Source: Polytrichum commune (Eukaryota; Streptophyta; Polytrichopsida; Polytrichales; Polytrichaceae). From it: a DNA stretch of 64,000 nt. Positions 51,839 through 63,760 of the stretch are shown piece after piece. The stretch covers positions 73,483,554 through 73,547,553 of the forward strand of contig OX485803.1 of the NCBI GenBank assembly GCA_950295325.1, read 5' to 3'. Each line of letters starts with the position of its first letter. Within the stretch, counting starts at the first letter, position 1. The notes under the pieces were generated by a model. The model was not told the DNA's origin. It searched no databases and saw only the letters and a list, made by a program, of their open reading frames with translations. Position numbers and translations under genes: made by a program.

Positions 51839-54774
51839 TACACCAAAATAATCCTATTAGCATGGGTGGAGCACAAAAGGAGCACAAAATAAAAAGTATC
51901 ATGACACCTCTCACATGTCCAAGCTATAAAATGACATAGCCATACTGCAATACCAATTATAAAACCACCAAAAAGAATGCTACTACATGGGCATCTAATC
52001 TCAAAGAGGATGGCCAAGGATATTATTTGCAAGGTCGAAGAACACAACACGTACAAAAGTTATTGGAAAGAGAAAAACACAACCCATATTTAAAATGGTC
52101 CAATATGGAAGAAAGTGAGCACGAGAACACTCTCCAACTCACCCAAGGATTTTTATAACACACATTTGGGGGTACTTCACGTATTTCAAAAGCTTGGAGG
52201 GTTGGAAAATTCAATCTAGACCCCCCCCCACAATTATTTGCAAATGCCTCAATTGGGACACAAAAACAACCTACCTAAGAGATTGCAAGAAACTCTTAGG
52301 TACACAAATCAAACTTGATGAGGATAGAACACCAACTCAACTGAAAATATTTGCCAAAAATGGGTAAAAGTGAAAGAGCTTCAAAAGTTGGGAAATAAGC
52401 CAAGATCGTGCATGGAGAAATTGTAGTACTTGAGGATGGGTCAAAACACCAATCAAGCAACATTACCCACAAGCCATATTGATTGAAGCAACACCAGGGG
52501 ACAAACCTCAACCTCACAATTTGTGTCCCATTTCATGTGTCTCTTAGAATTTTAGAGGTTAGTATATGCATGACAATATTCTAATAGCAATATTTTTTTT
52601 TACTATAAATCTAATTTTCTTAGTAGAAACCTGAAAGAAAGATGGAATAGGTATAGCAAAAATCTCCCATTATAATCATCTTTCCACTACACAATATTGA
52701 GCTAGCAACAAATAATCATCCACCATGGCTCGAGGTCATGGGAGCATTGCTGCATTTATTAGGAAATCTATTTGCACATGGGTCTCACATCTCCTCTCTT
52801 CTCACACGGACACACGTATATGGATTAGGATCCACAATGACATGGGTCTCTCCACGAAGAGAGAGAGAGAGAGAGAGAGAGAATTGGTTTGAAACCATCA
52901 TGATTTACTTTCAATCCCATTAGCCTTTTCATAACCTTATTCAACTGCACGATTGTGTTCCATTCTATATTTATCCTCTAACACGGACCTCCACTATCTT
53001 ACCTTCATGAGAAGAAACTGACACCAATATGAATATTGTGAATAATGTCGGTATTTTCAACGATAATGCTACGATATGAGTAGTATTTTCAGTGAATGAT
53101 GTCGGGATGAACTACATTTATAATGAATATTGCTGGGAGTATAACTCCACCCAAATCCCCAAGCCTCAACCTGGTTGTATGAATAGTAAACGAATCATCT
53201 TGCTTTGTTCCAAGGGCACAAAATATAATTGACATATTCCATGGTTGTGGAACCTACCCACATGGTTAAACAATGTTATGTTCGGCTTCCCGGACTTTTA
53301 AAATGGATTTCATTTCATTGACTTATAGTGCATGAACACGATGCTCTTTCTAGGTAATGTTATCATGTCACATTATGTCACATTATCTTGGAACCGTTTT
53401 TGGGATCTTGCGATTCATGTTTCCTCCCATGGTGCTCGATGATGGTGTGACTTCCGATGTAGCCGAAGTAGAACTCCTACCGGCCCAACTCCCAAGGTAC
53501 AATAATAAAGGTTTTTTTTGCAGTCACCACCCATTTTACACCATGCAAATTCTATGCTTACAAAACCAACACAACACAAGTTAATCGTTTTGGTAAGGAA
53601 TAATACATTGTTTACTTCTGGCAAGGGTTTTCTTTACCATATCAACGTTAGAGTCGGGCATCCTAATGGTGAGTACATGACATTACTAAGCAACTACATA
53701 CATGATGGTCTTTTTCCAAAGAAAAGAGGATGCAGTTGGAAAATTATAGAAATTTACAACCACTTTTTGAAAAATTCATAGTACATAGTTCGAGTGTGTT
53801 CCCCATGACCAGGGAATTCCGGAACTAAAGGAGAATTATGTTCATGTGATACCCGGTCCCACGAAATGCAAGCGACGAGTTTATGTAATGTTATATACAT
53901 GGTCATCTGTTGGATCAAATTTTCTAGGTGAGAGAGCAATACGTCAATGCTTGTTTTCATCTGAAATTGAACTTATGACAAGAGTTGTGAGAACAAGAAC
54001 AAATCCCCCCAAAAAAACAACAACAACAACAACATGGTCTTGATCTAATATTGATTCTTGAAGGCTAAGATGCACACATTTAGATTTGTTTATTTATTCA
54101 TCTATTTGTTTATTTATTATATAAGAGGGGTTTATGTGGTCCACACTTATTACAAGCACTTGGTTTTACACATAATTTAAGTGTTTACGATGTTGAAGGA
54201 AAACTCGGTGTTGAACACGATGTATAATTGATTTTAACAAACTGATCACTGTTTATTATAGCCATTGAGTATCTTGAGATTCATAATTTATACCTAAATC
54301 ACACATTGATCCGAATGCATGACTTCCGAAGTCAACTAGGCTTCTCTTGAATTTGTGATCACTCAAATTTGACTTAGAATTCAAGTTAGTTTAGTCCGAT
54401 CTAGTTTAACCAAATCAATGCTTATTGAATATTTCACATTGCCCTTGCCATACTTTCATTCTTACATGTGCGCCAAGACATTCTCGTGCATGCAATGTAT
54501 GGCAATGTATACCTACAACCGTCCTTGTAAGCATTTGAGTAAATTGTTGGAATCGAAGAGGATTTCAACAAATCTTAACATGTAATTTTCAGAAACCGTA
54601 TGAATAAACTGTGAATTCTCAAAGTTTTGATTACGATTATGTCCATGATAGACCCTTATTTCATGCTCAAGCCGCGTTCATTCTAAACAAAAATTTCATC
54701 TAACTATAGGGGTTACTTTCGGTAAGAGTTGCAATAACGAGGACTTGCTTGACCGTATTGGTAACACCACAATA
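51839..54774. other. Repeat-derived sequence, including the inverted copy of the 18.8-kb repeat
   Basis: About 52950-53255 is homologous, inverted, to 18836-19185. Microsatellites: (GA)n at about 52859-52881 and (CAA)n at about 54016-54034. Short plus-strand frames at 53357-54043 lie in three different phases (for example YHINVRVGHPNGEYM near 53635). They may be fragments of one decayed gene, but I recognise no family. Confidence 0.4.
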
Positions 54775-54787
54775 TTGTGAAAGGGTT

Positions 54788-55042
54788 AGGTCCAAGGTCA
54801 CCCTAAACTACCGGGTGATAGTGGAAAGGTACCCATTTTTTAATGGAGTGGTTGGTAGTTCGATTCCCGCTATGAAATTTTCTCTCTACTTGACTGAAAA
54901 AACTAGATAGGTAGGTAGGAAGCCAAGAGCCCACCCACCGTAAGGTAGGCAGTAAACTCCACCCTGCACCAAGAGGATTCTTGAGTAGGCCAGAGCCAAC
55001 GGGCTCAAATTCATGTTGGATTGCCAGACGTTGGTCATTTAT
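54788..55042 (+). mobile_element. tRNA-derived SINE, copy 3
   Basis: The head reads AGGTCCAAGGTCACCCTAAA, with the pol III B-box GTTCGATTCCC at 54858-54868. The body (GGAAGCCAAGAGCCCACCCA, CAAGAGGATTCTTGAGTAGG) matches copy 2, and it ends TTGGTCATTTATT. A 13-bp duplication with one mismatch flanks it: TTGTGAAAGGGTT at 54775-54787 and TTGTGAAGGGGTT at 55043-55055. Confidence 0.88.
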
Positions 55043-55055
55043 TTGTGAAGGGGTT

Positions 55056-56644
55056 CCAAGATCACATCATCACAATGAGCATGTTTCAAGACATTCCAAC
55101 TGGAAGAACATCCTCAAAATCTGGCCCATCGTGAGTTACTCACACATGAAATTAGACGCTTGGGCCAATACATTGGCCTACACAAATTTTAAATGCATAT
55201 TTAACTTACTTTGATGTGGAAATGTTGCATTGTCCCCAAACATCAAAGTTAGCGCTTATGGAAACTTTATCCTACATGTCTAAAACTATACACCTTTTGA
55301 CAAAATCAATAAAAGTCAAATTGTCCAAGTTGACATGGCTACGCTCTCACTCACATAATATATATATATATATATATATATATTCAACATGGGGCCGTGT
55401 TAGTGTTTTTATCATTGTCCAAATAATCCATTTTTGTGTTGTGTTGTGTGTGCGTGATCCTTTTAACATATCCATGTAGGTCTCCAGGGGTCAATATGTT
55501 AATTGATTGCATTGACATAGAATTGAGTAAGATACACATACTCAAAACCAATATTGAATCTAAAACAAGTACTTTATACCACATTGGGAGTTTCAAATGT
55601 TTGACAAATATACACAGTGTTGGTTTTGGGTTTGCCTACCTCACCTACGGCGACATGTCACACAAAAGTTATAATATCGCATGCATCAAGAGAGGGAATA
55701 AGAAATGTGTTAGCACACTAACTTTAACCTAAGAGTCCATTCACCTTGGATTAATAAAAATGAATAACCTAGTACATTTCACCTAAGAATCATGTTATGA
55801 GGATTGACCCGTATCTTTGACAATTGAACATACACATATACCAATTATGCCCCTACCCATCCACGACATCAAAGAGATCTATTCCTTTGGTCCTCTCATG
55901 CTTGCTTAGAATGTTTAGTATCTAATTTATCCAAGAGTCGCCTTAGACTTTGATTCAATCAATTGTTAAATGTCTATAGAACCCAATAATCATTGACACT
56001 TAAATTCACTACAAGGATCATGAGTTGTTGCCACTGATAATGTAATAAATTTGGATACCTAATCTATTTTGTAGTGGCAAAGAACTAGAGGCAATAACCA
56101 GTGATTCTTGTAATGGTCTTACATCCCCATCATATTATTTTATCATTTATGGAAAATGTTTTGCAATGCTTGTTCACTTGATATTACCTCACATTCTCTA
56201 TCAATCATATCTTATGAAATATCAAGTGTACATAAAATGCCTTATGTGAAGTAAATCTTGAAAAAGACGGGAAGATACTTTGTTTTACACATGATTAGAT
56301 CAATGGTATTCAACGGTTACCCCCCCCCCCCACCCGGACACACACAAATAGCCTATTTATTTAGGATTTTGTTTTTCTTTAACATGCTATAAGTGCAAGA
56401 TGATTAGCAAGTCCAAATCAAGGAGGTAACCATATGGATATTTCCTAATTGTGTTGAATGTTGAACTTAAAATAATTAACAACATTTGAACACTAATCCC
56501 AATCTCGATGAAACACTTTACTCTTTTTCTTTCCTTTTTTTCTCTTTTTTTGGGGAGGGGGATTCTTAGATTCACATCTAACCACCTGCCACTTGAATAA
56601 AGGTGTTGAATAAAGATAAGTAATCAAAGTAGGCACACTTAGGG
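55056..56644. other. AT-rich unassigned sequence
   Basis: No gene is seen. An (AT)n microsatellite lies at about 55359-55382 and a C-run at about 56320-56332. Confidence 0.4.
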
Positions 56645-57192
56645 CCGGTTTACACCATGGACCATGAAGTCAGACCATGGAAGATGGTCCATGGTCTAAC
56701 TTGATGGTCCAACTTCCATGGTTCGATTTCTTAAAATAAAATTTATTAAGCCTTTGGGCCCCTCACTAGGTGTAAACCGAATGTGGACCAAGAGGAATGA
56801 CCATGCACCAAAAAGTGAATGTGTTGATTTTTTTAATATATGCCCAAAATAGGAAGTTTTGAAAGAAAGACAATCAAGTTTGACCATTCTTTTGTCTTCT
56901 CTTGTCTTCGTCTTCTCTTCCCCAAATAAGATTTCACTATAAATTTATTATAATAACATTTCTTTGCCATGGGCCCTTGCCTTTTCCTACTAGAGCACCT
57001 CTTTTGCCTCTCCCACCACAAAAACCCACAATGAATAATGTAGGCATTAAAATATGTCTTTGGAGGACCTTGACCTCCATGGTCACTCTGACATTTTTTT
57101 CCTTGGTGTAAACCGAAGTAGTCATGTGATGAATTCAACACCCAATCACATATTTTACAGGGCCTTGGGACGACTTCATGGTCCATGTAAAC
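56645..57192. mobile_element. PIF/Harbinger MITE related to the element at the right window edge
   Basis: It starts GGGCCGGTTTACACCATGG after TTA, and the right end reverse-complements to TGTTTACATGGACCATGAAG. The first ~240 bp (GGGCCCCTCACTAGGTGTAA, TGTTGATTTTTTTAATATA, TTTGACCATTCT) match, inverted, bases ~63770-64000 next to the Harbinger transposase. The right terminus runs into a 12-bp repeat (AATCCGATAAAC, three copies, 57190-57225), so that boundary is uncertain. Confidence 0.8.
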
Positions 57193-57720
57193 AATCCGAT
57201 AAACAATCCGATAAACAATCCGATACTATGCATGCGTGTTGATTGAAAGTGATAGGCTATCCGAAATGAAATACTAGGTTTGCTAAGTACAATCATTGCA
57301 ATAGCGTGTAGGTAACCTCATCACATAAAATGTGTGGTCAAGGAAGATAAATTCCTTGCATGAGATATTTATAGCATAAAACACTCATAAAAAGAGGTTC
57401 CTTGGGTACATGGTCACATCGTGTTACGTGTGTTTGTCACCACTTTATTGAAATTCGCCACAAGGAAGAGGGAGTTCTCAAAAAATGTTGTCGAATTACA
57501 AATCACAACATTAACCTTTGCTCCGGGTTTACTCCCTATCCATGTCACACAATTGACTTTTACATACGTGTATGACGAAAAGGTCTTCAGAAAGAAAAGA
57601 AAAAATTACGCCCATATCAAAATACCGGCATGAAGATAAGCCTGTTGGTCTAAAGTTGATCACGGTATTCCGTGATGCAACAAAAGAGTTATGCCTCCGT
57701 TAGGAGGTGGGCTTTAGAGT
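57193..57720. other. Unassigned sequence at the LINE 3' junction
   Basis: The three-copy 12-bp repeat AATCCGATAAAC is at 57190-57225. An open frame at 57421-57633 shows no family. A CACGG..CCGTG palindrome near 57660-57673 is at or close to the 3' end of the LINE, but no poly(A) tail or target duplication could be fixed. Confidence 0.35.
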
Positions 57721-57749
57721 GTAGCAGTTTAATCCTTTACATTAGGGAG

Positions 57750-59580
57750 GGGGGATAGGTGTTTGTTTGTTGTCTAGTTTTCTTTTATTTAGGACTAGGT
57801 AGGTGAGGTATTTAATGGCGTTTCGGTGTAGGCTTTTCATGAGGGTTTTAATGTTGGATTTTGGGATTTGTAGGTTGGTCTCAATGGAATGTTCGTGTAT
57901 GGCCCCTCTAACACCTGCTGTGATGATTATAAGGGGGTTGGTTTTCCACCCGTTATTTTGTATAGCTGTAATGAGGGGGTCATATTTGGTATGTTTTTGT
58001 GTGATGGTTTGTTATGGGAATCTGTCGTGACAGTATGTGAATTCTATGAATTGGATTTTAGTCGTGGGGGACGGTGTCATGGGTGTTTGTGTATGGTTCA
58101 GGGCTCCGATTATGCATAGAATGTATGGTTTGAGTTTGGCCTGGCATTGGCAGGGGGTTTGTGGGCATGTGCATTTGAGTAGCCAGTCTGGGATTGTTTG
58201 GTCTGGGGGTTTGTTGTTAATTTTATCGGCGTTTGTTAGTGTGAAGAAGCGGGTATTCTTGTTGGCTTGTAGTGTTTGTGTGATAAGGTGTATTGCCTTA
58301 TCATGTCTGGATATTCTTAGACCTTTTAGGTAGGGGTGTTCACATAGTGAGAGGAGGTGTGGCCATGTGTCTCTATCGTTTTTGTGGCATAGTGTACAGT
58401 TGGGATTTAGGTGTGTGCTTGGCCAAAAGATGTTTTTTTTTCTGTGATTACCCATGTATTGGGTGTATCTAAATTTTAAGGTTTGGGATATTTGTGCGTC
58501 TGTTATGTTCTCATTTTTCCAAAAGTGGTTGGAAAGTTTGTGGTTTATTTGGTCATTTGATAGCCATTTGTCCACGTATGGGAATTTGTGTTTGGTTGAT
58601 GCCTCTTCGCGAGTTTCGTGTTCTTTTATTATGGTTCTATGGAGGTTCCGGATGGCACCATCGTGTGTGGCGGTTGGGTAGCCAGTTAGCTAGTATGGTG
58701 TTTGGTGAGCGATATGTATGTGGGGTGTTTTATCTAGTTTATCTTTAAGATTCCCTCTGATGGCTAAGATGTTGGCGATTTCGTTACCTATAATGCCCGA
58801 GTGTGCTTGTACTTTATGTATTTGAATTGTGTGTGGTGTCCAGTAAATATGGTGTATTATTGCTGCTATGAGAAGTTTGTCCGGGTGGTGGTGTTGGGAT
58901 GTTGGGTGTCTAATATGGTTGTTGATTAGAAATATATTGTTAAGGGTGTCTGTAAATATGTGAGTGTCTATCTTGGTTGCACGGATGGTTTTGATGGCTA
59001 TGAGTATTGCATTGAGTTCTGCTCAAAGGATGTTTGGGTATCCTGGTAGTTTTTCTGATATTCGGATGTTGTTGTTGGGGTTGTATATTCCAGATCCTGC
59101 AGTATTGCCTTCTATTTGTCCCTCCAAGTTTTTGGTTGGTGGGATAAATGAACCATTTGTATATATGCATTGGTGTGGTTGAAATTTAAGTGGGTGGATA
59201 TGGTGGTATTTTGTGGGGATGGGTGTTGAATTGTAGTTCACGTGGGGCGGGTTTGTTTTGGGGGCGTTTATCCATGCTTTGGAGAATTTGACCTTGTAGT
59301 GTGTTGGTGTGGGGTTGATGGGGTAGGTGTCTATGTGTGTGTTTAATGTTCTTGTAAGGACATTTTGTAATTCTTGTGGGGTTTGTAGGTTTATTGTGGG
59401 GTATGATTGGTTGTGTATGCAAATTATTGACGTGAGTGCGGGTTCCGTGTATTGGTAGTATTTTGGCCATTCCGGTGTGGGGTTGTATTGTATAGTGTGC
59501 GGTCGGATGGTTGCTATTATAGTGATTTTGTCGCCTTTCATGGGGTTTGAAATGGGTTCAAGAGGAGTATTCTTTCTCAA
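57750..59580 (-). pseudogene. LINE ORF2 3' remnant: RNase H and C-terminal domain
   Basis: Reading down from 59580, the RNase H starts IYTNGSFIPP at about 59170. The first catalytic Asp of the usual TDGS motif is Asn here. A TGA at about 59023 replaces an Arg-like codon just before AELNAILIAI, which keeps the catalytic Glu. IFTDTLNN then supplies the next Asp and VQAHSGIIGNEIAN closes the domain near 58790. Past a frame break, 58575-58012 encodes LKFRYTQYMGNHRKKNIFW, CTLCHKNDRDTWPHLLSLC (zinc-finger-like), CTCPQTPCQCQAK and IQFIEFTYCHDRF, a C-terminal region found in some LINE polymerases. Non-functional. Confidence 0.8.
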
Positions 59581-59942
59581 CGCACAACACCGAGAAGGGG
59601 TTATTTACGGTTGTTGCGTATACGTGAGTTGGGGTGGAGGTGACTGCTTCTTTTCCGGCTCCCTCCAGTTCTTGCCAATGTGGGCCTTTGTCCTCAACAT
59701 CATGAATCTCTTCAGTGTGCATGAGAATCTCCTTAAATGACGCAGGAATTCTTTCCCACCCGAGTTCTCTACCTATCCTGATTTTGACTTTATTCTCCGG
59801 AATTGCGATGTAGGCATATAATTAATGTGCATATGTACTCCCCTTCTGCAGTTGTTGACCATTGTGAGTGCCAGCGGCCTTGTGCCCACTTCTGAAACAG
59901 TGTGTTGTGTTGATTATTGAAGACCAATACTTTGTGTAATGC

Positions 59943-61540
59943 CTAGGCCACTTCATTTACAATGTTTTGTCTTGCTCGTTGTATTGTCCATGGTATGCCT
60001 ACCAACACCTCCGCTATATGGATTGTCGTGATTGTTGTGAATGGTTGTTTGCTGTCCACTAGGTACTCCGTGTTGCTCTGGTTTTTTGTAAGGAAAGGTA
60101 GGACTCTCAATCTTTTCCTTTGGGATTGTGGTGTGTCATGGATGTTGAGTGTTGCCCAGAAGTCGTCTGCGAGTCGGCTAGAGCGATACCCTTGCCTTGT
60201 GAGTGGGACCGAGTCTGCATTGGGTGGCTTCATCTTCGCTTTCCCTTTATCTTCTACCTTGTCTTCTCTCGCTGGTTTCTGTCTCCAAATAAATGTATGT
60301 GGCATCTCAGGTTGCTTTGTGATCGGCGACGGAGGCGTGGTACTTGCGGTCGCTACTCCAGGTGAGCCTAATTGGGGGAAGTTGATGTCATATGCCTGGG
60401 TCTCTGGGAGGTGCTCCTTATTTGTTTTCTGTGTTTTCCTGGGTGTTGTGTGTGTCTCTGCAGGTTTGTGAGTTGTTTGTGTGGGTGTCTCGGGTGGTTG
60501 TATTGTCTTCATCGGAGGAGGAGGCTGGTTGTTGTGCAGCTCCGCTGGTTGCTATGTTTCGTGCTTGTGGTTTGGATTGGTGTGGCTCTGGTGTTGCTCT
60601 CATCTTCGGGTTTTGACATTTTTTTTCGAGCAATGTCTAACTTGGTGCTCTTGGGAGCGGCACCGGCCGCATTGATTCGGGAGGCCACTATATTCCAGGT
60701 TGTATTCTACCACTCCTTCGCCGTCCAACCTGGGGAGTACTACTGTCTATGGGAGATTTTGCAAGTCCTGATGAGAAGTTGAATCCGTGGGCCAAAGAGT
60801 TTGGCGCGGTAGGCTTCAGAGTTGTCGATAGCCATCACCTGGCCAATGTGCTCTCCCACTGTTCTTAGAAATAAGTCATCCCTTAGTATTTGACACAAGT
60901 CTACGATTTGTAGCCAAACCGGGAAGTCGAGTTGGTTGTCGGCTTGTGGGGATTTAGAGTCGAAGTGTGGCCTCCAACTAGAGAAAGAGATGGTGGTTGC
61001 CTCGCATGTGAGGTTCGTGTGTGTGAGGGTGTGGATCTTGCCTTTTGGTGTAGTAAAGGCGATCTCAAACATATTGTTAGCTTTTAGTGAAAGAAATGCA
61101 AGGGAAGGGTGTAGAGTGTCCCGGGCCCATGTTATGAGAACTTTGAGCCCGAGGTCCTTACCTTGTATTCTCCCTAGCAGGGAGATGTTTGCCTTTTCAG
61201 CGCATGAAGTTCGAAGGGAAGTGAGGAATTCCTCTGGTACCTTGATCACTAATTTGCGGTTGCTTGGTGCGGGTTGTGCAAATTCCACATTTGTGTGCTC
61301 GACTATGATGTTGGCTTAGTGGTGTTGGAGGTCGGTGGATGGTGATTCTTCTTGGTTTGAGTTGGTTGATCGAGCTGTTGGTTTGGGAGGGAGAATGTTG
61401 CTCCTACCTGCGCGAGTGATCTGCACCGATGGTTTGTTGTGGGCGTGTCGTCTAATGTTCCTCTTCCGATCTTCTGCTCCTGATTGAAGAAAAGGTCGGT
61501 GTTGGCTGCATTCGATATGCTTTGTCGTCAACAATCCCAT
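59943..61540 (-). pseudogene. LINE ORF1 (DUF4283-like plus zinc knuckle), decayed
   Basis: The likely start is near 61540 (MGLLTTKHIE). An in-frame TAA at 61316-61318 interrupts the leader. 61288-60740 encodes the nucleic-acid-binding domain typical of plant LINE/gag-like proteins (EIAFTTPKGKIHTLTH, SSWRPHFDSKS, DFPVWLQIVDL, GEHIGQVMAIDNSEAYRAK). A frame change near 60740 separates it from the CCHC knuckle CGRCRSQEHQVRHC (about 60640-60680). The Pro/Thr/Gln-rich tail reads open from 60512 to 59943. Role in the family: RNA packaging into ribonucleoprotein. This copy is broken. Confidence 0.8.
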
Positions 61541-61614
61541 TGTTGCAACTTCGATCCTTGAATCCTCACAATTTGCCTAAGAGATTACATTCTTGTGCTC
61601 ATCCGGAAAAAACG

Positions 61615-61702
61615 GATCTCGTCCTATTTTCGTAGAGCTCCGGCCCCCCGTCATGCCCCGCACGACCGGCACACGCCTTAACCACTCGGCCAAAACGACT
61701 CA
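61615..61702 (-). repeat. tRNA-like sequence with A-box, upstream of the LINE ORF1
   Basis: On the minus strand the sequence reads GTCGTTTTGGCCGAGTGG then TTAAGGCGTGTGCC. This is the 5' half and D-arm of a Ser/Leu-type tRNA, including the pol III A-box. The expected B-box and 3' acceptor strand are not present in register, so it is not a tRNA gene. It lies about 75-160 bp before the LINE's inferred first ATG. Confidence 0.7.
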
Positions 61703-61740
61703 TTCTGCCCAACTGGTTAACCACTAATGCCTTGTACCTA

Positions 61741-62330
61741 CTTTGTTCAATGAACTTCATGAAATCGATATTATGTGGTTATTTTGTATGTGATATGTTT
61801 AATCAACATTTTTATAGTCTTTTATTGTCATGTGCAGGTAAAAACAGTTGGATCATATTGCATATTTGTTTGGTGGTTGCAATCAAAAGTTTTAATCGTT
61901 CTTGGTTGTTTTGTAAGAAAAAATATAAAAGCATTGTGAAATAATACAAGTCTAACAAGAGGGGAAATGAAGTTTCTAGTTCAGATAGAGTGCAAGAATG
62001 TAAATGGTATCAAGAAATGAACGAATGGCATGGAACCATGACAAGTGTACAAAATCAAATTCTAGCAAGTGCAACAGAGTCATTTGCAAAAGATATCATT
62101 CATTCTACACTTATTTCATATAAAACAACATTAGTCTATACCAACAACAGTTGGTTCACAAAAGAAGGAAAAAAAAACTCAAGAAAATATTGAAAGTTTA
62201 TTAGAACAGGTGGTCAGCAATTCCGGAGCTCTTCTTGCATCCTTCTAGGAATCTACCAATTTCCTCAAAAACATGGATAGAAATTTTGTTGCTCTCTTAG
62301 ATAAGTTTTAGTTACTGCTCTATCATATCA
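61741..62330 (+). other. Possible remnant of the Harbinger second ORF
   Basis: A plus-strand frame at 61990-62193 (ECKWYQEMNEWHGTMTSVQN..ILASATESFAKD) lies convergent to the transposase, where PIF/Harbinger elements usually carry a Myb/SANT-like DNA-binding protein. No Myb motif is visible, so this is positional inference only. Confidence 0.3.
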
Positions 62331-63760
62331 CTATCACTATCGCTATATGTATCTTGTATACCATATTTATACCATATTTTATATTGCCACATACTTTCTG
62401 CTAGTAAATTATGCATAACTATGGCTTCTCTTAGAATGTCATTTGCCTTCTCGTTTTCTCTCAATGAAAATCAATTTATTTTCACCCCATTGATTTCGTT
62501 TGAAATTGGAGCATCATCCCTGGCCAGAATCCTTCTCTTCACTTAAGCAAGCCCCGCTTTTTCTTCCCCTAATTCGCTTCCTTCTCGTAATTATTCCTCA
62601 GTAATTATTTTAGCTAGTTTATTTTCTACTTCTACAATCTAGTCTTCTTCAATACCTTCATTATTAATAATACATAAATTACACAACACTATACACGTAA
62701 CTACGATATCTGGCATATTTCTCAATGGTATTTTCGATCACTTCATTATCAACCTCCATTTACCATTCAGTACACCAAATGCCCTTTCTACACACATTCT
62801 TGTTGAATATTGTATAGAATTCAAGTTTTTTTCTTTCCCAAACAATGCAGTCATCCTACTTTTAAACGGACAGTACATCCACGGCCTCACCGGATACACA
62901 ACATCGCCTACAAGCTTGTATGGCTGGTATTTTCCCTCTATACATATCCGTCCGATTTTCATCACCTGAAATACGGCCCAATCGTATAGACTTCCTGTCC
63001 ATCCGAATTCATAATCCCAACACATACAATTTAGTCCAACAATTCCTTGTAAAATTGTTGAGTGAAATGATTTCCTACATTAATAATCTTCTCCACTAAT
63101 TACTGGAGCTAAAACACGAATATGTGAACCGTCTATCGCCCCTATAACATACGGTATACCATGTAATTGTTCAAACCTTCTAGCTAAAACCTTAAATTGT
63201 GATTCATCCGGAATTTGTATAAAAACTGGTTGCAAATGCTTCCTAACAACCCTACAAAAATCCCTCACTATTTTTGATAATGTGCTCTTATGAACTCCAT
63301 ACAAGTCTCCTATTTTTTGCAGTCCATCACCGCTACCTAACTTGTACAATGACATCGCTACCATTTCTTATACCGGTACAGTAACTCTAAATTTAGTTTC
63401 CTCTTCTTCAAATACGGTCCCAACCTCTCACACAAAAATCTGAAAGTATTATATGTCACTCGAGTTCACTTCCTAAACTCTCTCTCCGTCCACGATCCCA
63501 ACAACAAGCGTTCTACAAATCCGGACATCCATTCTTGACTCCATATGCTTCTCTCTCTATGCCCCATACATCAAGCTCAAAATTGCAACCTTCTCCCACT
63601 CTCCTTGCAAAAGCATTGCTTGAATGTCCACAACATGCTTCACAAACATGTACAAACACATGTATAATCCTAAAAGCAAAACAAGGTTCCTTCTCATCTC
63701 CTCCATTGCAATCACGTTTACTGAAATCCAAAGTGAATACAAGCAAAAAGAAGAAGTGAG
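62330..63760 (-). pseudogene. PIF/Harbinger transposase pseudogene (DDE_Tnp_4 type)
   Basis: Reading leftward from about 63740: an N-terminal segment (LVLLLGLYMCLYMFVKHVVD), then TKFRVTVPV and MVAMSLYKLGSGDGLQKIGD (helix-turn-helix-like). The catalytic core follows: VIGAIDGSHI near 63150 (first Asp), WTGSLYDW near 62990 (second Asp) and VERAFGVLNGKW near 62760 (Glu). Breaks are seen. An in-frame TAA at about 63080 replaces a Tyr-like codon in the core. A TGA at about 62738 interrupts the conserved KRPLRNMP-like stretch, and more stops and frame changes lie at both ends. All three DDE residues survive. Non-functional copy. Confidence 0.88.

Larger units (their letters stand above)
57721..61702 (-). 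mobile_element. LINE retrotransposon relic, EN/RT core not found
   Basis: From the right (5') end the order is a tRNA-like segment, ORF1 (DUF4283-like domain plus CCHC knuckle), ~360 bp of fragments, an RNase H domain, and a long C-terminal region with a CxxC...C zinc-finger-like motif. The ~2-3 kb expected for endonuclease and reverse transcriptase is absent between ORF1 and RNase H. The sense strand is strongly A/C-rich and G-poor, so the plus strand is G/T-rich, which sets the whole segment apart from its neighbours. Both coding parts contain stops and frame changes. Confidence 0.85.

Noticed and set aside
56833-57186. 117-codon minus-strand frame inside the 56.6-kb MITE
   Set aside because: It spans MITE sequence including its terminal repeat and shows no domain.
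58037-60782. Several long plus-strand frames opposite the LINE
   Set aside because: Antisense shadows of an A/C-rich coding strand; residue composition (Cys, Val, Trp, Gly) reflects the G/T-rich complement.
61615-61702. Functional tRNA-Ser/Leu gene
   Set aside because: The A-box and 5' half are good, but no B-box, T-arm or complementary acceptor strand is in register.
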